Source of the DNA: Porphyromonadaceae bacterium UBA7203
GTDB lineage: Bacteria > Bacteroidota > Bacteroidia > Bacteroidales > Muribaculaceae
DNA: 64,000 nucleotides
Reading direction: 5' to 3'
Assembly (NCBI GenBank): GCA_002490725.1
Contig: DKUN01000012.1
Location: forward strand, 146,069 to 210,068
Each line of letters starts with the position of its first letter. Positions within the stretch are counted from its first letter, which is position 1. Position numbers and translations under genes: made by a program. Below, one piece after another: positions 25,360 to 33,695 of the stretch. The notes below the pieces were generated by a model. It did no database searches. It was not told the DNA's origin and was given only the letters and a program-made list of their open reading frames with translations.

Positions 25360-26892
25360 ATGGCAAACGACATCCGCAAAATCGGCACAGCGCTGATATC
25401 CGTCTACCACAAAGACGGCCTTGATGAAATTCTGGAGTTACTTAACCGCGCAGGCGTCAAATTTCTCAGCACCGGCGGCACGCAGACCTTTATCCGCGAA
25501 CTTGGCTATGACTGCCAGGCGGTAGAGGACCTGACGGGCTATCCGTCGATTCTCGGCGGCCGCGTGAAGACGCTTCACCCCAAAGTGTTCGGCGGCATTC
25601 TCAACCGCCGCGACAACGAAGGCGACCGCGAACAGATAGCAAAATACGAAATTCCTGAAATCGACCTCGTAATCGTTGACCTCTATCCGTTTGAAGCAAC
25701 CGTAGCATCCGGAGCCGACGACGCGGCCATTATCGAGAAAATCGACATAGGCGGTATTTCGCTGATACGCGGCGCAGCCAAGAACTGGAACGACGTAGTC
25801 ATCGTGGCCAGCAAGGCCCAGTATGCTCCGCTGCGTGACCTGCTGGCAGCACAGGGCGCCGAAACCACCTCGGCCCAGCGCCGCTGGTTCGCCAAGGAGG
25901 CATTTGCAGTCAGCAGCCACTACGATTCGGCAATTTTCAACTACTTTGACCGCACCGACGACGCCCCCTCGGCGCTCCGCGTGGCAGTCGACGGCATCAA
26001 ACCGATGCGCTACGGCGAAAATCCCCACCAGAAAGGCTTCTTCTTCGGCAACTTCGAAGAAATGTTCACCCAGCTCCACGGCAAGGAGATTTCCTATAAC
26101 AACCTGCTCGACATCGACGCCGCAGTCAGCCTGATTGCCGACTTCGACACGACGACGTTTGCCGTGCTGAAACACAACAACGCCTGCGGCGTGGCCTCGC
26201 GTCCCACCGTGGCTGAAGCTTGGCGCGACGCCCTCGCCGGCGACCCCGTCAGCGCATTTGGCGGCGTGCTGATCACCAACGGCACGGTCGACGCCGAAGC
26301 GGCCAAGGAAATCAACACCATTTTCTTCGAAGTAATCATTGCCCCGGCCTATACCGACGAAGCCCTTGAAGTGCTCAAGAGCAAGAAGAACCGAATCATC
26401 CTGGTTCAGCACGCTCAGAACTCAACACGCCTGTCGTATCGCTCATGCCTGAACGGCGCACTGGTGCAGGAGCGCGACCTGAAGACCGAAACCGCTCAGG
26501 ACCTCACCCCCGTCACCCCCAAACCTGTCGGTCCCGCCGAAGTCGAAGACCTCCTCTTCGCCAACAAAATCGTCAAGCACTCAAAGAGCAATGCCATCGT
26601 CCTTGCCAAGGGCTGCCAGCTCCTGGCATCGGGTGTAGGCCAGACCTCGCGCGTCGACGCCCTGAAGCAGGCCATCGCCAAGGCCCGCTCCTTTAACTTC
26701 GACCTCAAGGGCGCAGTCATGGCCTCCGACGCCTTCTTCCCCTTTGCCGACTGCGTGGAAATTGCTCACGAGGCAGGCATCGACGCAGTAATCCAGCCCG
26801 GCGGCTCCATCCGCGACCAGGAAACCATTGACTTCTGCACCTCGCACGACATGGCCATGGTCATCACCGGCATACGCCACTTCAAGCACTGA
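25360..26892 (+). CDS. purH: Bifunctional AICAR transformylase / IMP cyclohydrolase
   Basis: 510 residues from the ATG at 25360 (MANDIRKIGTALISVYHK); upstream in-frame sequence lies in the leader. It catalyses the last two steps of IMP synthesis. The N-terminal IMP cyclohydrolase (MGS-like) domain has SVYHKDGLDEI, FLSTGGTQTF near 36, GGRVKTLHPKVFGGIL near 63-78 and DIGGISLIRGAAKN near 125. The C-terminal transformylase carries RYGENPHQK near 216-224, KHNNACG near 270 (K-H catalytic pair), and the terminal QPGGSIRDQE stretch. It is soluble. It is followed by mreB after 89 bases with no hairpin terminator visible. Confidence 0.97.
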   Translation: MANDIRKIGTALISVYHKDGLDEILELLNRAGVKFLSTGGTQTFIRELGYDCQAVEDLTGYPSILGGRVKTLHPKVFGGILNRRDNEGDREQIAKYEIPEIDLVIVDLYPFEATVASGADDAAIIEKIDIGGISLIRGAAKNWNDVVIVASKAQYAPLRDLLAAQGAETTSAQRRWFAKEAFAVSSHYDSAIFNYFDRTDDAPSALRVAVDGIKPMRYGENPHQKGFFFGNFEEMFTQLHGKEISYNNLLDIDAAVSLIADFDTTTFAVLKHNNACGVASRPTVAEAWRDALAGDPVSAFGGVLITNGTVDAEAAKEINTIFFEVIIAPAYTDEALEVLKSKKNRIILVQHAQNSTRLSYRSCLNGALVQERDLKTETAQDLTPVTPKPVGPAEVEDLLFANKIVKHSKSNAIVLAKGCQLLASGVGQTSRVDALKQAIAKARSFNFDLKGAVMASDAFFPFADCVEIAHEAGIDAVIQPGGSIRDQETIDFCTSHDMAMVITGIRHFKH

Positions 26893-26981
26893 TTGCCCGT
26901 CCGACCTCCCCACACCTCATCTCTCCTCGACCCAACCGTCACAACTTTTCACTTTAACCCCTTAACTTTCAATTCATCGAA

Positions 26982-28001
26982 GTGGGACTGTTTTCACTGA
27001 CAAAGGAAATCGCGATTGACCTCGGAACGGCCAACACGATTATTCTGCATAACGACAAAATCGTTATCGACGAGCCCTCGATCGTCGCTATCGACAAAAT
27101 CTCCCAGAAACTCATTGCCGTCGGCAAGGAGGCCGCCCTGATGCGCGGCAAGGAGAACCCCAACATCACAACCATCCGCCCGCTGCGCCAGGGCGTCATT
27201 GCCGACTTCAACGCCGCCGAACTGATGATTCGCGGCCTGGTGAAGAAGAGCTCGGGCTCCAAAGGCTGGTTCTCGCCCTCGCTCCGCATGGTCGTTGGCA
27301 TTCCGTCGGGCTCGACCGAAGTGCAGATCCGCGCCGTGCGCGACTCGAGCGAACACGCCGGCGGCCGTGACGTCTACATGATTTACGAGCCCATGGCCGC
27401 AGCCCTCGGCATCGGCCTCGACGTCGAAGCCCCCGCCGGCAACATGATTGTCGACATAGGCGGCGGCACGACCGAAATCGCCGTTATTTCGCTCGGCGGC
27501 ATCGTTACCAACAAATCAATCCAGATTGCCGGCGACGACCTGACCGAAGACATCATCAACCACATGCGCCGCGCCCATAACCTGCGCGTCGGCGAGCGCA
27601 CTGCCGAACAAATCAAAATCCACGTCGGCTCTGCCCTGACCGAACTCGAAAACCCGCCCGAGGACTACGTTGTCCACGGCCCGAACCACGTTACCGCCCT
27701 GCCGATGGAGGTGCCGGTAAGCTACCAGGAAATTGCCCACTGTCTCGAAAAATCAATCTCCAAGATTGAAACCGCAGTGCTCAACGCCCTCGAGCAGACC
27801 CCGCCGGAACTCTATGCCGACATTGTTAAAAACGGCATCTGGCTCGCCGGTGGCGGCGCCATGATTCGCGGCCTTGACAAGCGTCTGACCGACAAAATCG
27901 GCATTCAGTTCCACGTTGCCGACGACCCGCTGCTCTCAGTGGCCCGCGGCACCGCCGTAGCGCTGAAAAACGTTGACAAATTCTCGTTCCTGATTCGCTG
28001 A
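26982..28001 (+). CDS. mreB: Rod shape-determining actin homologue MreB
   Basis: 339 residues starting at GTG. Full-length MreB with the phosphate-1 motif IAIDLGTANTII (about 10-21), phosphate-2 VDIGGGTTEIAVI (about 150-162), the connector EPMAAALGIG and the adenosine motif LAGGGAMIRGLD near 295. It polymerises under the inner membrane and guides elongation of the peptidoglycan sidewall with MreC, MreD, RodA and PBP2. A near-match TAACTTTC lies 12 bases before the start but differs from the promoter consensus at the last base. mreC follows after 10 bases. Confidence 0.97.
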   Translation: MGLFSLTKEIAIDLGTANTIILHNDKIVIDEPSIVAIDKISQKLIAVGKEAALMRGKENPNITTIRPLRQGVIADFNAAELMIRGLVKKSSGSKGWFSPSLRMVVGIPSGSTEVQIRAVRDSSEHAGGRDVYMIYEPMAAALGIGLDVEAPAGNMIVDIGGGTTEIAVISLGGIVTNKSIQIAGDDLTEDIINHMRRAHNLRVGERTAEQIKIHVGSALTELENPPEDYVVHGPNHVTALPMEVPVSYQEIAHCLEKSISKIETAVLNALEQTPPELYADIVKNGIWLAGGGAMIRGLDKRLTDKIGIQFHVADDPLLSVARGTAVALKNVDKFSFLIR

Positions 28002-28011
28002 GGCGCCGAGA

Positions 28012-28869
28012 ATGCGCACCCTGGCCGACTTTTTCGTGCGCCATGGCGCATGGTTCGTATTCCTGCTGCTGGCAGGGATTAGCTGCTACATGCTTTTTCG
28101 CGGCAATCCCTACCAGCAAGCTGTGTTCATGACGTCGGCCGGGCGCGTCAGCTCGGGCGTCTACTCAACCGCCAACTCCGTTACCGGCTACTTCCACCTG
28201 AGGTCAATCAACGATGACCTCCAGCAGCGCCTGGCCGACCTGGAGATGGAAAACATCAACCTCCGGCGCCGGCTTCAGCGCGCCGACGAACGCCTCTATG
28301 CCGACTCGGTGAAACCCGACTCGGCCCTGGCACCCTATGAATTCACAATTGCGCGCGTAATCAACAACTCAATTACCCGCCCCAACAACTTCATTACCCT
28401 CGACCGAGGCTCGCTCGACGGCGTGGCCCCGGAAATGGGCGTCGTTGACCAGAATGGCATTGTCGGCATTGTCAACGTTGTCGGCCCGCATTCGGCCCGC
28501 ATCATATCGCTGCTGAACTCCGACCTGCGCCTGAGCTGCAAGGTGAAGGGCAGCGACGCTTTCGGCTCGCTGGTGTGGGACGGACGCTCGCCGCGCCAGG
28601 CCGTGCTCGAAGAACTGCCGCGCCACGTCGAGTTCGCTCCGGGTGACACCATTATCACATCGGGCTATTCGGTAGTGTTTCCCGAAGGAATTCCGGTCGG
28701 CACAGTGGTCGAACAGCTGCGCGACGCCGACGACAACTTCTACTCCCTGCGCATTGACCTGCTGACCGACTTCGCCACCCTGTCGACCGTCCGCGTCATT
28801 CGCAACTTCATGAAAGACGAAATCGAAGCCACCGAAACCGACGCCGTCAACAAATCAGGCAAATTCTGA
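28012..28869 (+). CDS. mreC: Rod shape-determining protein MreC
   Basis: 285 residues. A short cytosolic N-terminus and one membrane helix (about 13-30, WFVFLLLAGISCYMLF) precede a periplasmic coiled coil (about 63-92, LQQRLADLEMENINLRRRLQRA). The double beta-barrel MreC core has NFITLDRGSLDGVAPEMGVV near 127 and GVVGIV-like GIVGIV following, then DTIITSGYSVVFPEGIPVG near 212. It scaffolds the cell-elongation complex. The usual downstream mreD, PBP2 and rodA genes are absent here; a barrel protein with its own promoter follows instead. Confidence 0.94.
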   Translation: MRTLADFFVRHGAWFVFLLLAGISCYMLFRGNPYQQAVFMTSAGRVSSGVYSTANSVTGYFHLRSINDDLQQRLADLEMENINLRRRLQRADERLYADSVKPDSALAPYEFTIARVINNSITRPNNFITLDRGSLDGVAPEMGVVDQNGIVGIVNVVGPHSARIISLLNSDLRLSCKVKGSDAFGSLVWDGRSPRQAVLEELPRHVEFAPGDTIITSGYSVVFPEGIPVGTVVEQLRDADDNFYSLRIDLLTDFATLSTVRVIRNFMKDEIEATETDAVNKSGKF

Positions 28870-28874
28870 TATTT

Positions 28875-28905
28875 TTTGTTTTTTGGCCGATTTTGTGTAA
28901 TTTTG
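28875..28905 (+). promoter_or_regulatory. Promoter of the barrel-protein gene
   Basis: TTTG (28875-28878), 19 bases, then TAATTTTG (28898-28905). The leader is about 25 bases. It starts a new transcription unit directly behind mreC. Confidence 0.68.
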
Positions 28906-28934
28906 AGGTAACTTTTTACGTTATCATCATAACT

Positions 28935-29531
28935 ATGAAGAAATTATTATCGATATTTACCCTGATGCTCGCCACCCTGAGCGTGAGCGCCGCATCGACC
29001 CGAACAACCAAACCCGAGCGCTCGAACCTATACGAAAAAGTGCCCATGGAGGGCTCATATGTAGGCTATGTCAGCATCGAAACCAACTCGCCGGGCTATT
29101 TCGGCACAGGCGGCTTCAACGGAGGCATCACCACAGCCCACGGCAAAATGGTTACACGCAACATTTTTCTCGGCCTCGGCACCGGCTACATAGCCGACTT
29201 TGCCAAGGGCAAGGGCGTGATTCCGGTTTTTGCCGATTTCCGCTACTTCTTCCAGTCGCAGTTTCAGCGCCGCATCTACCCCCACATCGGCCTGCGCGGC
29301 GGTGCGGCCGTGGCAACCGTAGGCAAGGCAGGAGGCATGGGCCAGGCGGCCATAGGCTTCCGAGTGCCGCTGAGTGAAAAGCTGGCCCTGAACCTTGAGG
29401 TAGGCCCGCAGTACTCCACCTTCTTCGACCAGGAAGTGATTGTCGGTTCGCCCAACTATGCAATCGACGCCAAGTGGAAAAGCGCCGGCGCACGATTCTC
29501 ATTTTTCGGACGCCTGTCTATTGAATTCTAA
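28935..29531 (+). CDS. Predicted outer membrane beta-barrel protein
   Basis: 198 residues from the ATG at 28935; the longer in-frame start overlaps the promoter. The signal peptide ends near residue 20 (LSVSAAS). The remainder alternates short amphipathic strands with Gly/aromatic-rich turns (GLGTGYIADF, YFFQSQF, HIGLRGGAAV, LNLEVGPQYSTFF) and ends in RLSIEF with a terminal Phe, typical of small (about 8-strand) Bacteroidota outer membrane barrels. Function is unknown. Confidence 0.72.
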   Translation: MKKLLSIFTLMLATLSVSAASTRTTKPERSNLYEKVPMEGSYVGYVSIETNSPGYFGTGGFNGGITTAHGKMVTRNIFLGLGTGYIADFAKGKGVIPVFADFRYFFQSQFQRRIYPHIGLRGGAAVATVGKAGGMGQAAIGFRVPLSEKLALNLEVGPQYSTFFDQEVIVGSPNYAIDAKWKSAGARFSFFGRLSIEF

Positions 29532-29548
29532 ACCCTACCCTTAAAGTC

Positions 29549-29641
29549 ATGGCTGACGGATATCTCGAAAACAAAATGGCCGACTATCTGGCCGGGAAAC
29601 TCAAACCGACCAAGAAAAAGCCGGTCAAGAAACCAAAATAA
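29549..29641 (+). CDS. 30-residue basic microprotein
   Basis: A small open frame, ATG 29549 to TAA 29641, encodes 30 residues beginning MADGYLENKMADYLAGKL and ending in a Lys/Pro-rich tail (KPTKKKPVKKPK). The first half is a probable amphipathic helix. Codon choice (GAC, CTG, AAG, GCC) matches neighbouring genes. It sits 17 bases after the barrel gene and 9 bases before the sulfatase, so it is probably translated from the same mRNA. I have an impression that similar YLE-K-starting microproteins occur elsewhere in Bacteroidota, but cannot confirm it. Function is unknown. Confidence 0.55.
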   Translation: MADGYLENKMADYLAGKLKPTKKKPVKKPK

Positions 29642-29650
29642 TTTACTGAA

Positions 29651-31246
29651 ATGAAAGCACCTTACTCGCTGGCTGCAGCAGCCATGGCCCTGCCGGTCTG
29701 CGCCATAGCCGCGGTCGACGCCGACCACGCCGATTCGACCTGTTGTTGCCCTTCAAAAGCCCCGCGCTACAACATCGTCTACATCATGACCGACGACCAC
29801 ACGGCGCAGATGCTGTCGGCCTATGACACGCGTTATGCCCACACGCCCAACCTTGACCGCCTGGCCAACGAAAACGGCGTGAAATTCAACCGCTCGTTCG
29901 TGGCCAACTCGCTGTCGGGGCCCTCGCGCGCGTGTATAATCACCGGCAAGCACTCGCACGCCAATGGTTTCACCGACAACGAAAGCGGACGCCCGTTCGA
30001 CGGCTCGCAGCCAACCTATCCGAAGTATCTGCAGGCCGCGGGCTACCAGACGGCGCTGTTTGGAAAGTGGCATCTCATTTCCGAACCGACAGGATTCGAC
30101 ACATGGCGCGTCGTGCCGGGTCAGGGCGACTACTACAACCCTACCTTCATTAACCAGGACGGCTCGGAAGAGATTGTTCACGGCTATCTGACCAACCTCA
30201 TCACCGACATGAGCCTCGACTGGCTCGACAACGGACGCGACAAGTCAAAGCCGTTCGCCCTGCTGATTCACCACAAGGCGCAACACCGCAACTGGATGGC
30301 CGACACGTGCAACCTGCGCCTGTATGAGGACGTGACATTCAGTCTGCCCGACAACTTCTATGACGACTACGCCGGACGCCCGGCGGCTGAAGCGGCCGAA
30401 ATGCGCATTGCCTCGGCCCACGACATGGATATTCAATATGACCTGAAAATGCTCCACCCCGATTCGGTTACGCGCCTGAGAGCCAACTACGAAGCATTTC
30501 TCGGACGCATGGACGCGGAGCAACGCAAGGCCTGGGACGATTTCTATGACCCCATTATCAAGGAATTCTACGAATCGAACCTGCAGGGCAAGGAGCTGGC
30601 CGAATGGAAGTTTCAGCGCTACATGCGCGACTATCTGAAAACCCTGAAGAGCCTCGACGACAACGTTGGCCGCGTGCTCGACTATCTTGACGCCCACAAT
30701 CTGACCGACTCGACGCTGGTGGTCTACACTTCCGACCAGGGCTTCTACATGGGCGAGCACGGATGGTTTGACAAGCGGTTCATGTATGAGGAGTCGCTCA
30801 ACACCCCCCTGCTGATGAAGCTGCCCAAGGGGCTTGACGCCCGCGGCGACATCGACGAGATGGTTCAGAACATAGACTATGCGCCTACATTCCTGGAGAT
30901 TGCCGGAGTGACGGTGCCCGACGATATTCACGGCAAGTCGCTGCTGCCGCTGCTGCGGGGCGAGCACCCCGACGACTGGCGCGACGCCGTTTACTACCAC
31001 TACTATGAATATCCGGCCGAACACTGCGTCAAGCGCCACTACGGCGTGCGCACCGACCGCTACAAACTAATTCACTTCTATAACGACATCGACACCTGGG
31101 AGCTCTATGACCTCAAGGACGACCCGCAAGAGATGAACAACATCTACGGCAAACCCGGAACCGAAGCTATAACCGACCGCCTGCGAACACGCCTCCATAA
31201 GCTCCAAGAGCAATATGACGACCCGATACGCTTCAAATATCAATGA
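29651..31246 (+). CDS. Sulfatase, serine-type active site
   Basis: 531 residues. The signal peptide ends around residue 20. Sulfatase fold: metal ligands in IMTDDHTAQM (near 46-50), the formylglycine motif SGPSRACIITGK (near 89) with Ser rather than Cys as the residue to be oxidised, FGKWHL near 138, DQGFYMGEHGWFDKR near 365 and a C-terminal subdomain with ELYDLKDDPQEMNN. The pattern fits family S1 enzymes near the N-acetylglucosamine-6-O-sulfatase group (S1_11), suggesting host mucin or glycosaminoglycan targets; this is inference. A Ser-type site needs the radical SAM maturase anSME, not seen in the window. The stop overlaps the DUF3737 start (ATGA). Confidence 0.9.
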   Translation: MKAPYSLAAAAMALPVCAIAAVDADHADSTCCCPSKAPRYNIVYIMTDDHTAQMLSAYDTRYAHTPNLDRLANENGVKFNRSFVANSLSGPSRACIITGKHSHANGFTDNESGRPFDGSQPTYPKYLQAAGYQTALFGKWHLISEPTGFDTWRVVPGQGDYYNPTFINQDGSEEIVHGYLTNLITDMSLDWLDNGRDKSKPFALLIHHKAQHRNWMADTCNLRLYEDVTFSLPDNFYDDYAGRPAAEAAEMRIASAHDMDIQYDLKMLHPDSVTRLRANYEAFLGRMDAEQRKAWDDFYDPIIKEFYESNLQGKELAEWKFQRYMRDYLKTLKSLDDNVGRVLDYLDAHNLTDSTLVVYTSDQGFYMGEHGWFDKRFMYEESLNTPLLMKLPKGLDARGDIDEMVQNIDYAPTFLEIAGVTVPDDIHGKSLLPLLRGEHPDDWRDAVYYHYYEYPAEHCVKRHYGVRTDRYKLIHFYNDIDTWELYDLKDDPQEMNNIYGKPGTEAITDRLRTRLHKLQEQYDDPIRFKYQ

Positions 31247-32070
31247 GCAAAACGACGACGATTATTGAAAACAACAAATTCGGTGGCGAGCGCCCGCTTT
31301 TCGGCGAACGCCACCTTATTTTACGCAACGTTGACTTCCTGCCGGGCGAGTCGGCGCTGAAATGCACCGCCGACATCACGGCCGAACACTGCACGTTTGA
31401 CGGCAAATATCCCTTCTGGCACACCGACGGCTTCAGCGTCAGCCACTGCCGCTTCAACGAGGGCGCCCGCGCCGCGCTCTGGTACTCGCGCAACTGCCGC
31501 ATGGCCGACTGCGAGATTCTGGCGCCGAAAATGTTTCGCGAGCTCGACGGCATCAGCCTTGAGCGCTGCTCGATTCCCGACGCGCAGGAAACCCTGTGGC
31601 ACTGCTCTAACGTCAGCATTCGCGACTGCAGCGTGGGCCGGGCCGACTACCTGTTCATGCACTCGAGCCACATCCGCATTGACGGCTGGCGACAACAGGG
31701 CAACTACTCGTTTCAGTACTGCAGCGACGTCGAAATCCGCAATGCCCGCATCGACTCGAAAGACGCGTTCTGGAACACGGAGAACGTAACCGTCTACGAC
31801 TCGGAGCTCAACGGCGAGTATCTTGGATGGCACTCGCGGCGCCTGCGCCTGGTGAGGTGTCGCATCTCAGGCACCCAGCCGCTATGCTACTGCCGCGACC
31901 TTGAGCTCATTGACTGCGAGTTCGCGCCCGACTGCGACCTCGCCTTCGAAGATTCGGAAGTCAGGGGCAACTCACTGACGCCCATAACGTCGATCAAAAA
32001 CCCGGCCAAGTTCGACTTCTCTCTGCCCGCCGACGGCGAGGCCGCCCCTATACGAACAGAGAAGCACTGA
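31243..32070 (+). CDS. DUF3737 family beta-helix protein
   Basis: 275 residues with no signal peptide. It consists of short repeating units of about 20 residues with a C/x-hydrophobic-x pattern (AEHCTFDGKYPFWHTDGFSV, SHCRF, ADCEIL, ERCSIP, RDCSVG, YDSELNG, VRCRISG, IDCEF), which predicts a right-handed parallel beta-helix. This matches DUF3737. Function of the family is unknown; the fold is shared with carbohydrate-active proteins. The start overlaps the sulfatase stop by 4 bases and the MATE gene follows 2 bases after the stop, so the three genes are likely translated together. Confidence 0.82.
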   Translation: MSKTTTIIENNKFGGERPLFGERHLILRNVDFLPGESALKCTADITAEHCTFDGKYPFWHTDGFSVSHCRFNEGARAALWYSRNCRMADCEILAPKMFRELDGISLERCSIPDAQETLWHCSNVSIRDCSVGRADYLFMHSSHIRIDGWRQQGNYSFQYCSDVEIRNARIDSKDAFWNTENVTVYDSELNGEYLGWHSRRLRLVRCRISGTQPLCYCRDLELIDCEFAPDCDLAFEDSEVRGNSLTPITSIKNPAKFDFSLPADGEAAPIRTEKH

Positions 32071-32072
32071 CC

Positions 32073-33446
32073 TTGAGCGGCATCAACAGCATACGCCTTG
32101 GCGAGAAGCTATCGCCCGGCCGGCAGCTCAGGCTCACCGTCAGCCTCGCGCTGCCGGCTATGCTCGCACAGCTGTCGAGCATCCTGATGCAATATATCGA
32201 CGCAGCGATGGTTGGCCATCTCGGAGCCGACGCCTCGGCGTCGATAGGCCTCGTGTCGACCAGCCTGTGGCTCTTCTGGGGCACCTGCTCCATGGCAACC
32301 ACGGGCTTCACGGTGCAGGTGGCCCACCGCATCGGCGCCAACGACGAAGAGGGAGCCAGGCGGATTCTGCGCCAGGGACTCACGGCATCGCTGCTATTTG
32401 GCGTGGCAATGGCGCTGATCGGCCTTGCAATCGCCGGCCCGCTGCCCGGCTGGCTCGGCGGCGACGAGTCCATACGCGGCATGTCGACGCTCTACTTCTC
32501 GGTGTTTGTCGCCGCGCTGCCGCTGCTGACGCTCAACTATCTGGCCGGCGGCATGCTGCGCTGCGTCGGCAACATGAAGGTGCCGAGCGCCATCAGCATC
32601 GGCATGTGTGTGCTCGACTGCCTGTTCAACTATCTGTTCATATTCGTTTGCGGCCTCGGAGTGCTCGGCGCCGCGCTCGGCACGGTGGCCGCCGAAATCA
32701 TCTCGGCGGGGCTGATGCTCGGCTATGTGTGGCGCCGACAGCCCGAACTCAGGCTGACAGGGCGCCCCGCCGGCTCGTTCCGCCCGTCAACAACCGTGCT
32801 GGCCAAAGCAGCTGCCATAGCTCTCCCGCTGACGGCGGAACATGCCATTATCTGCGGCGCACAGATTGCCGTGACAATCATAGTGGCGCCGCTCGGAATC
32901 CTTGCCATAGCCGCCAACTCTTTTGCGGTCACGGCCGAAAGCCTCTGCTACATGCCCGGCTACGGCATCGGCGACGCGGCCACCGTGCTCACCGGCCAGA
33001 GCCACGGCGCCGGACGCACCTCGCTGGTGCGCTCGTTCGGCTATATAACAGTCGGGCTCGGCATGGCGGTCATGTCGGTTATGGGCGTAATAATGTGGCT
33101 CACGGCGCCGCAGCTCATGGCGCTGATGACCCCCGTCGAGGCCATCCGCGAGCTCGGGGTCAGCGCCCTGCGCATCGAGGCTTGGGCCGAGCCGATGTTT
33201 GCGGCCTCGATCGTGGCCTATGGAGCCATGGTCGGCGTCGGCAAAACAATAGCTCCCGCTGTCATGAACTTCGGGAGCATATGGTTAGTCAGGCTACCGC
33301 TGGCCTGGTGGCTCAGCCGCAGCTATGGCCTTGACGGAGTGTGGATGGCAATGGCCGCCGAACTGACTTTTCGCGGAGCGATATTTCTGATAAGGCTGGT
33401 GCGCGGAAGATGGGCGACCTCAGGGTCAGGCCATCCAGAACTCTGA
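32073..33446 (+). CDS. MATE family efflux transporter
   Basis: 457 residues beginning at a TTG directly after the DUF3737 stop; the next Met would lie inside the first helix. About 12 membrane helices in two six-helix halves are visible, with typical MATE stretches: MLAQLSSILMQYIDAAMVGHLG near 30-51 and, in the second half, ALPLTAEHAIICGAQIAVTIIV. MATE transporters export drugs, metabolites or flavin-like compounds using Na+ or H+ gradients at the inner membrane. The substrate is not evident. The 3' end overlaps, on the opposite strand, the last codons of a predicted 42-residue gene. Confidence 0.93.
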   Translation: MSGINSIRLGEKLSPGRQLRLTVSLALPAMLAQLSSILMQYIDAAMVGHLGADASASIGLVSTSLWLFWGTCSMATTGFTVQVAHRIGANDEEGARRILRQGLTASLLFGVAMALIGLAIAGPLPGWLGGDESIRGMSTLYFSVFVAALPLLTLNYLAGGMLRCVGNMKVPSAISIGMCVLDCLFNYLFIFVCGLGVLGAALGTVAAEIISAGLMLGYVWRRQPELRLTGRPAGSFRPSTTVLAKAAAIALPLTAEHAIICGAQIAVTIIVAPLGILAIAANSFAVTAESLCYMPGYGIGDAATVLTGQSHGAGRTSLVRSFGYITVGLGMAVMSVMGVIMWLTAPQLMALMTPVEAIRELGVSALRIEAWAEPMFAASIVAYGAMVGVGKTIAPAVMNFGSIWLVRLPLAWWLSRSYGLDGVWMAMAAELTFRGAIFLIRLVRGRWATSGSGHPEL

Positions 33447-33554
33447 GCGCTGTTCAGGAGGGACTTCGGGCATGCGGTCATACCACTTGTTGCAGCTATA
33501 GGGCGATACGGGGCTCACGGTAATATACAGAGCCTGAGGGGCGAACTTTTTCAT
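33426..33554 (-). CDS. Predicted 42-residue small protein
   Basis: An ATG at 33554 opens a 42-residue frame (MKKFAPQALYITVSPVSP then YSCNKWYDRMPEVPPEQRS, ending EFWMA). Codons are strongly biased to the C/G-ending forms used by real genes here, which favours it being coding. It overlaps the end of the MATE gene antisense by 21 bases and has 141 bases of free sequence upstream. A degenerate -7-like AACCTTTG exists on this strand about 90 bases upstream. There is no signal peptide, and one Cys and two Trp are present. I do not recognise the family. Confidence 0.45.
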   Translation of the reverse strand: MKKFAPQALYITVSPVSPYSCNKWYDRMPEVPPEQRSEFWMA

Positions 33555-33695
33555 GACGACAGAATTATTTAATCGGGTTACACTTTTATTGTTTCGGGAA
33601 TACATCAGTGAAATGCACATACAAAACACCGCAGCCGGCGCAAAGGTTCAGTTCACGGGGCAATTTTTTGCGGATTTCTGCGTTAATTTATTGCT

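Noticed and set aside
32267..33334. A 355-residue plus-strand frame overlapping the MATE gene in another frame.
   Set aside because: Its composition is Arg/His/Ala-rich and low-complexity, as expected of an off-frame reading of a GC-rich gene. The MATE frame has clear membrane helices.
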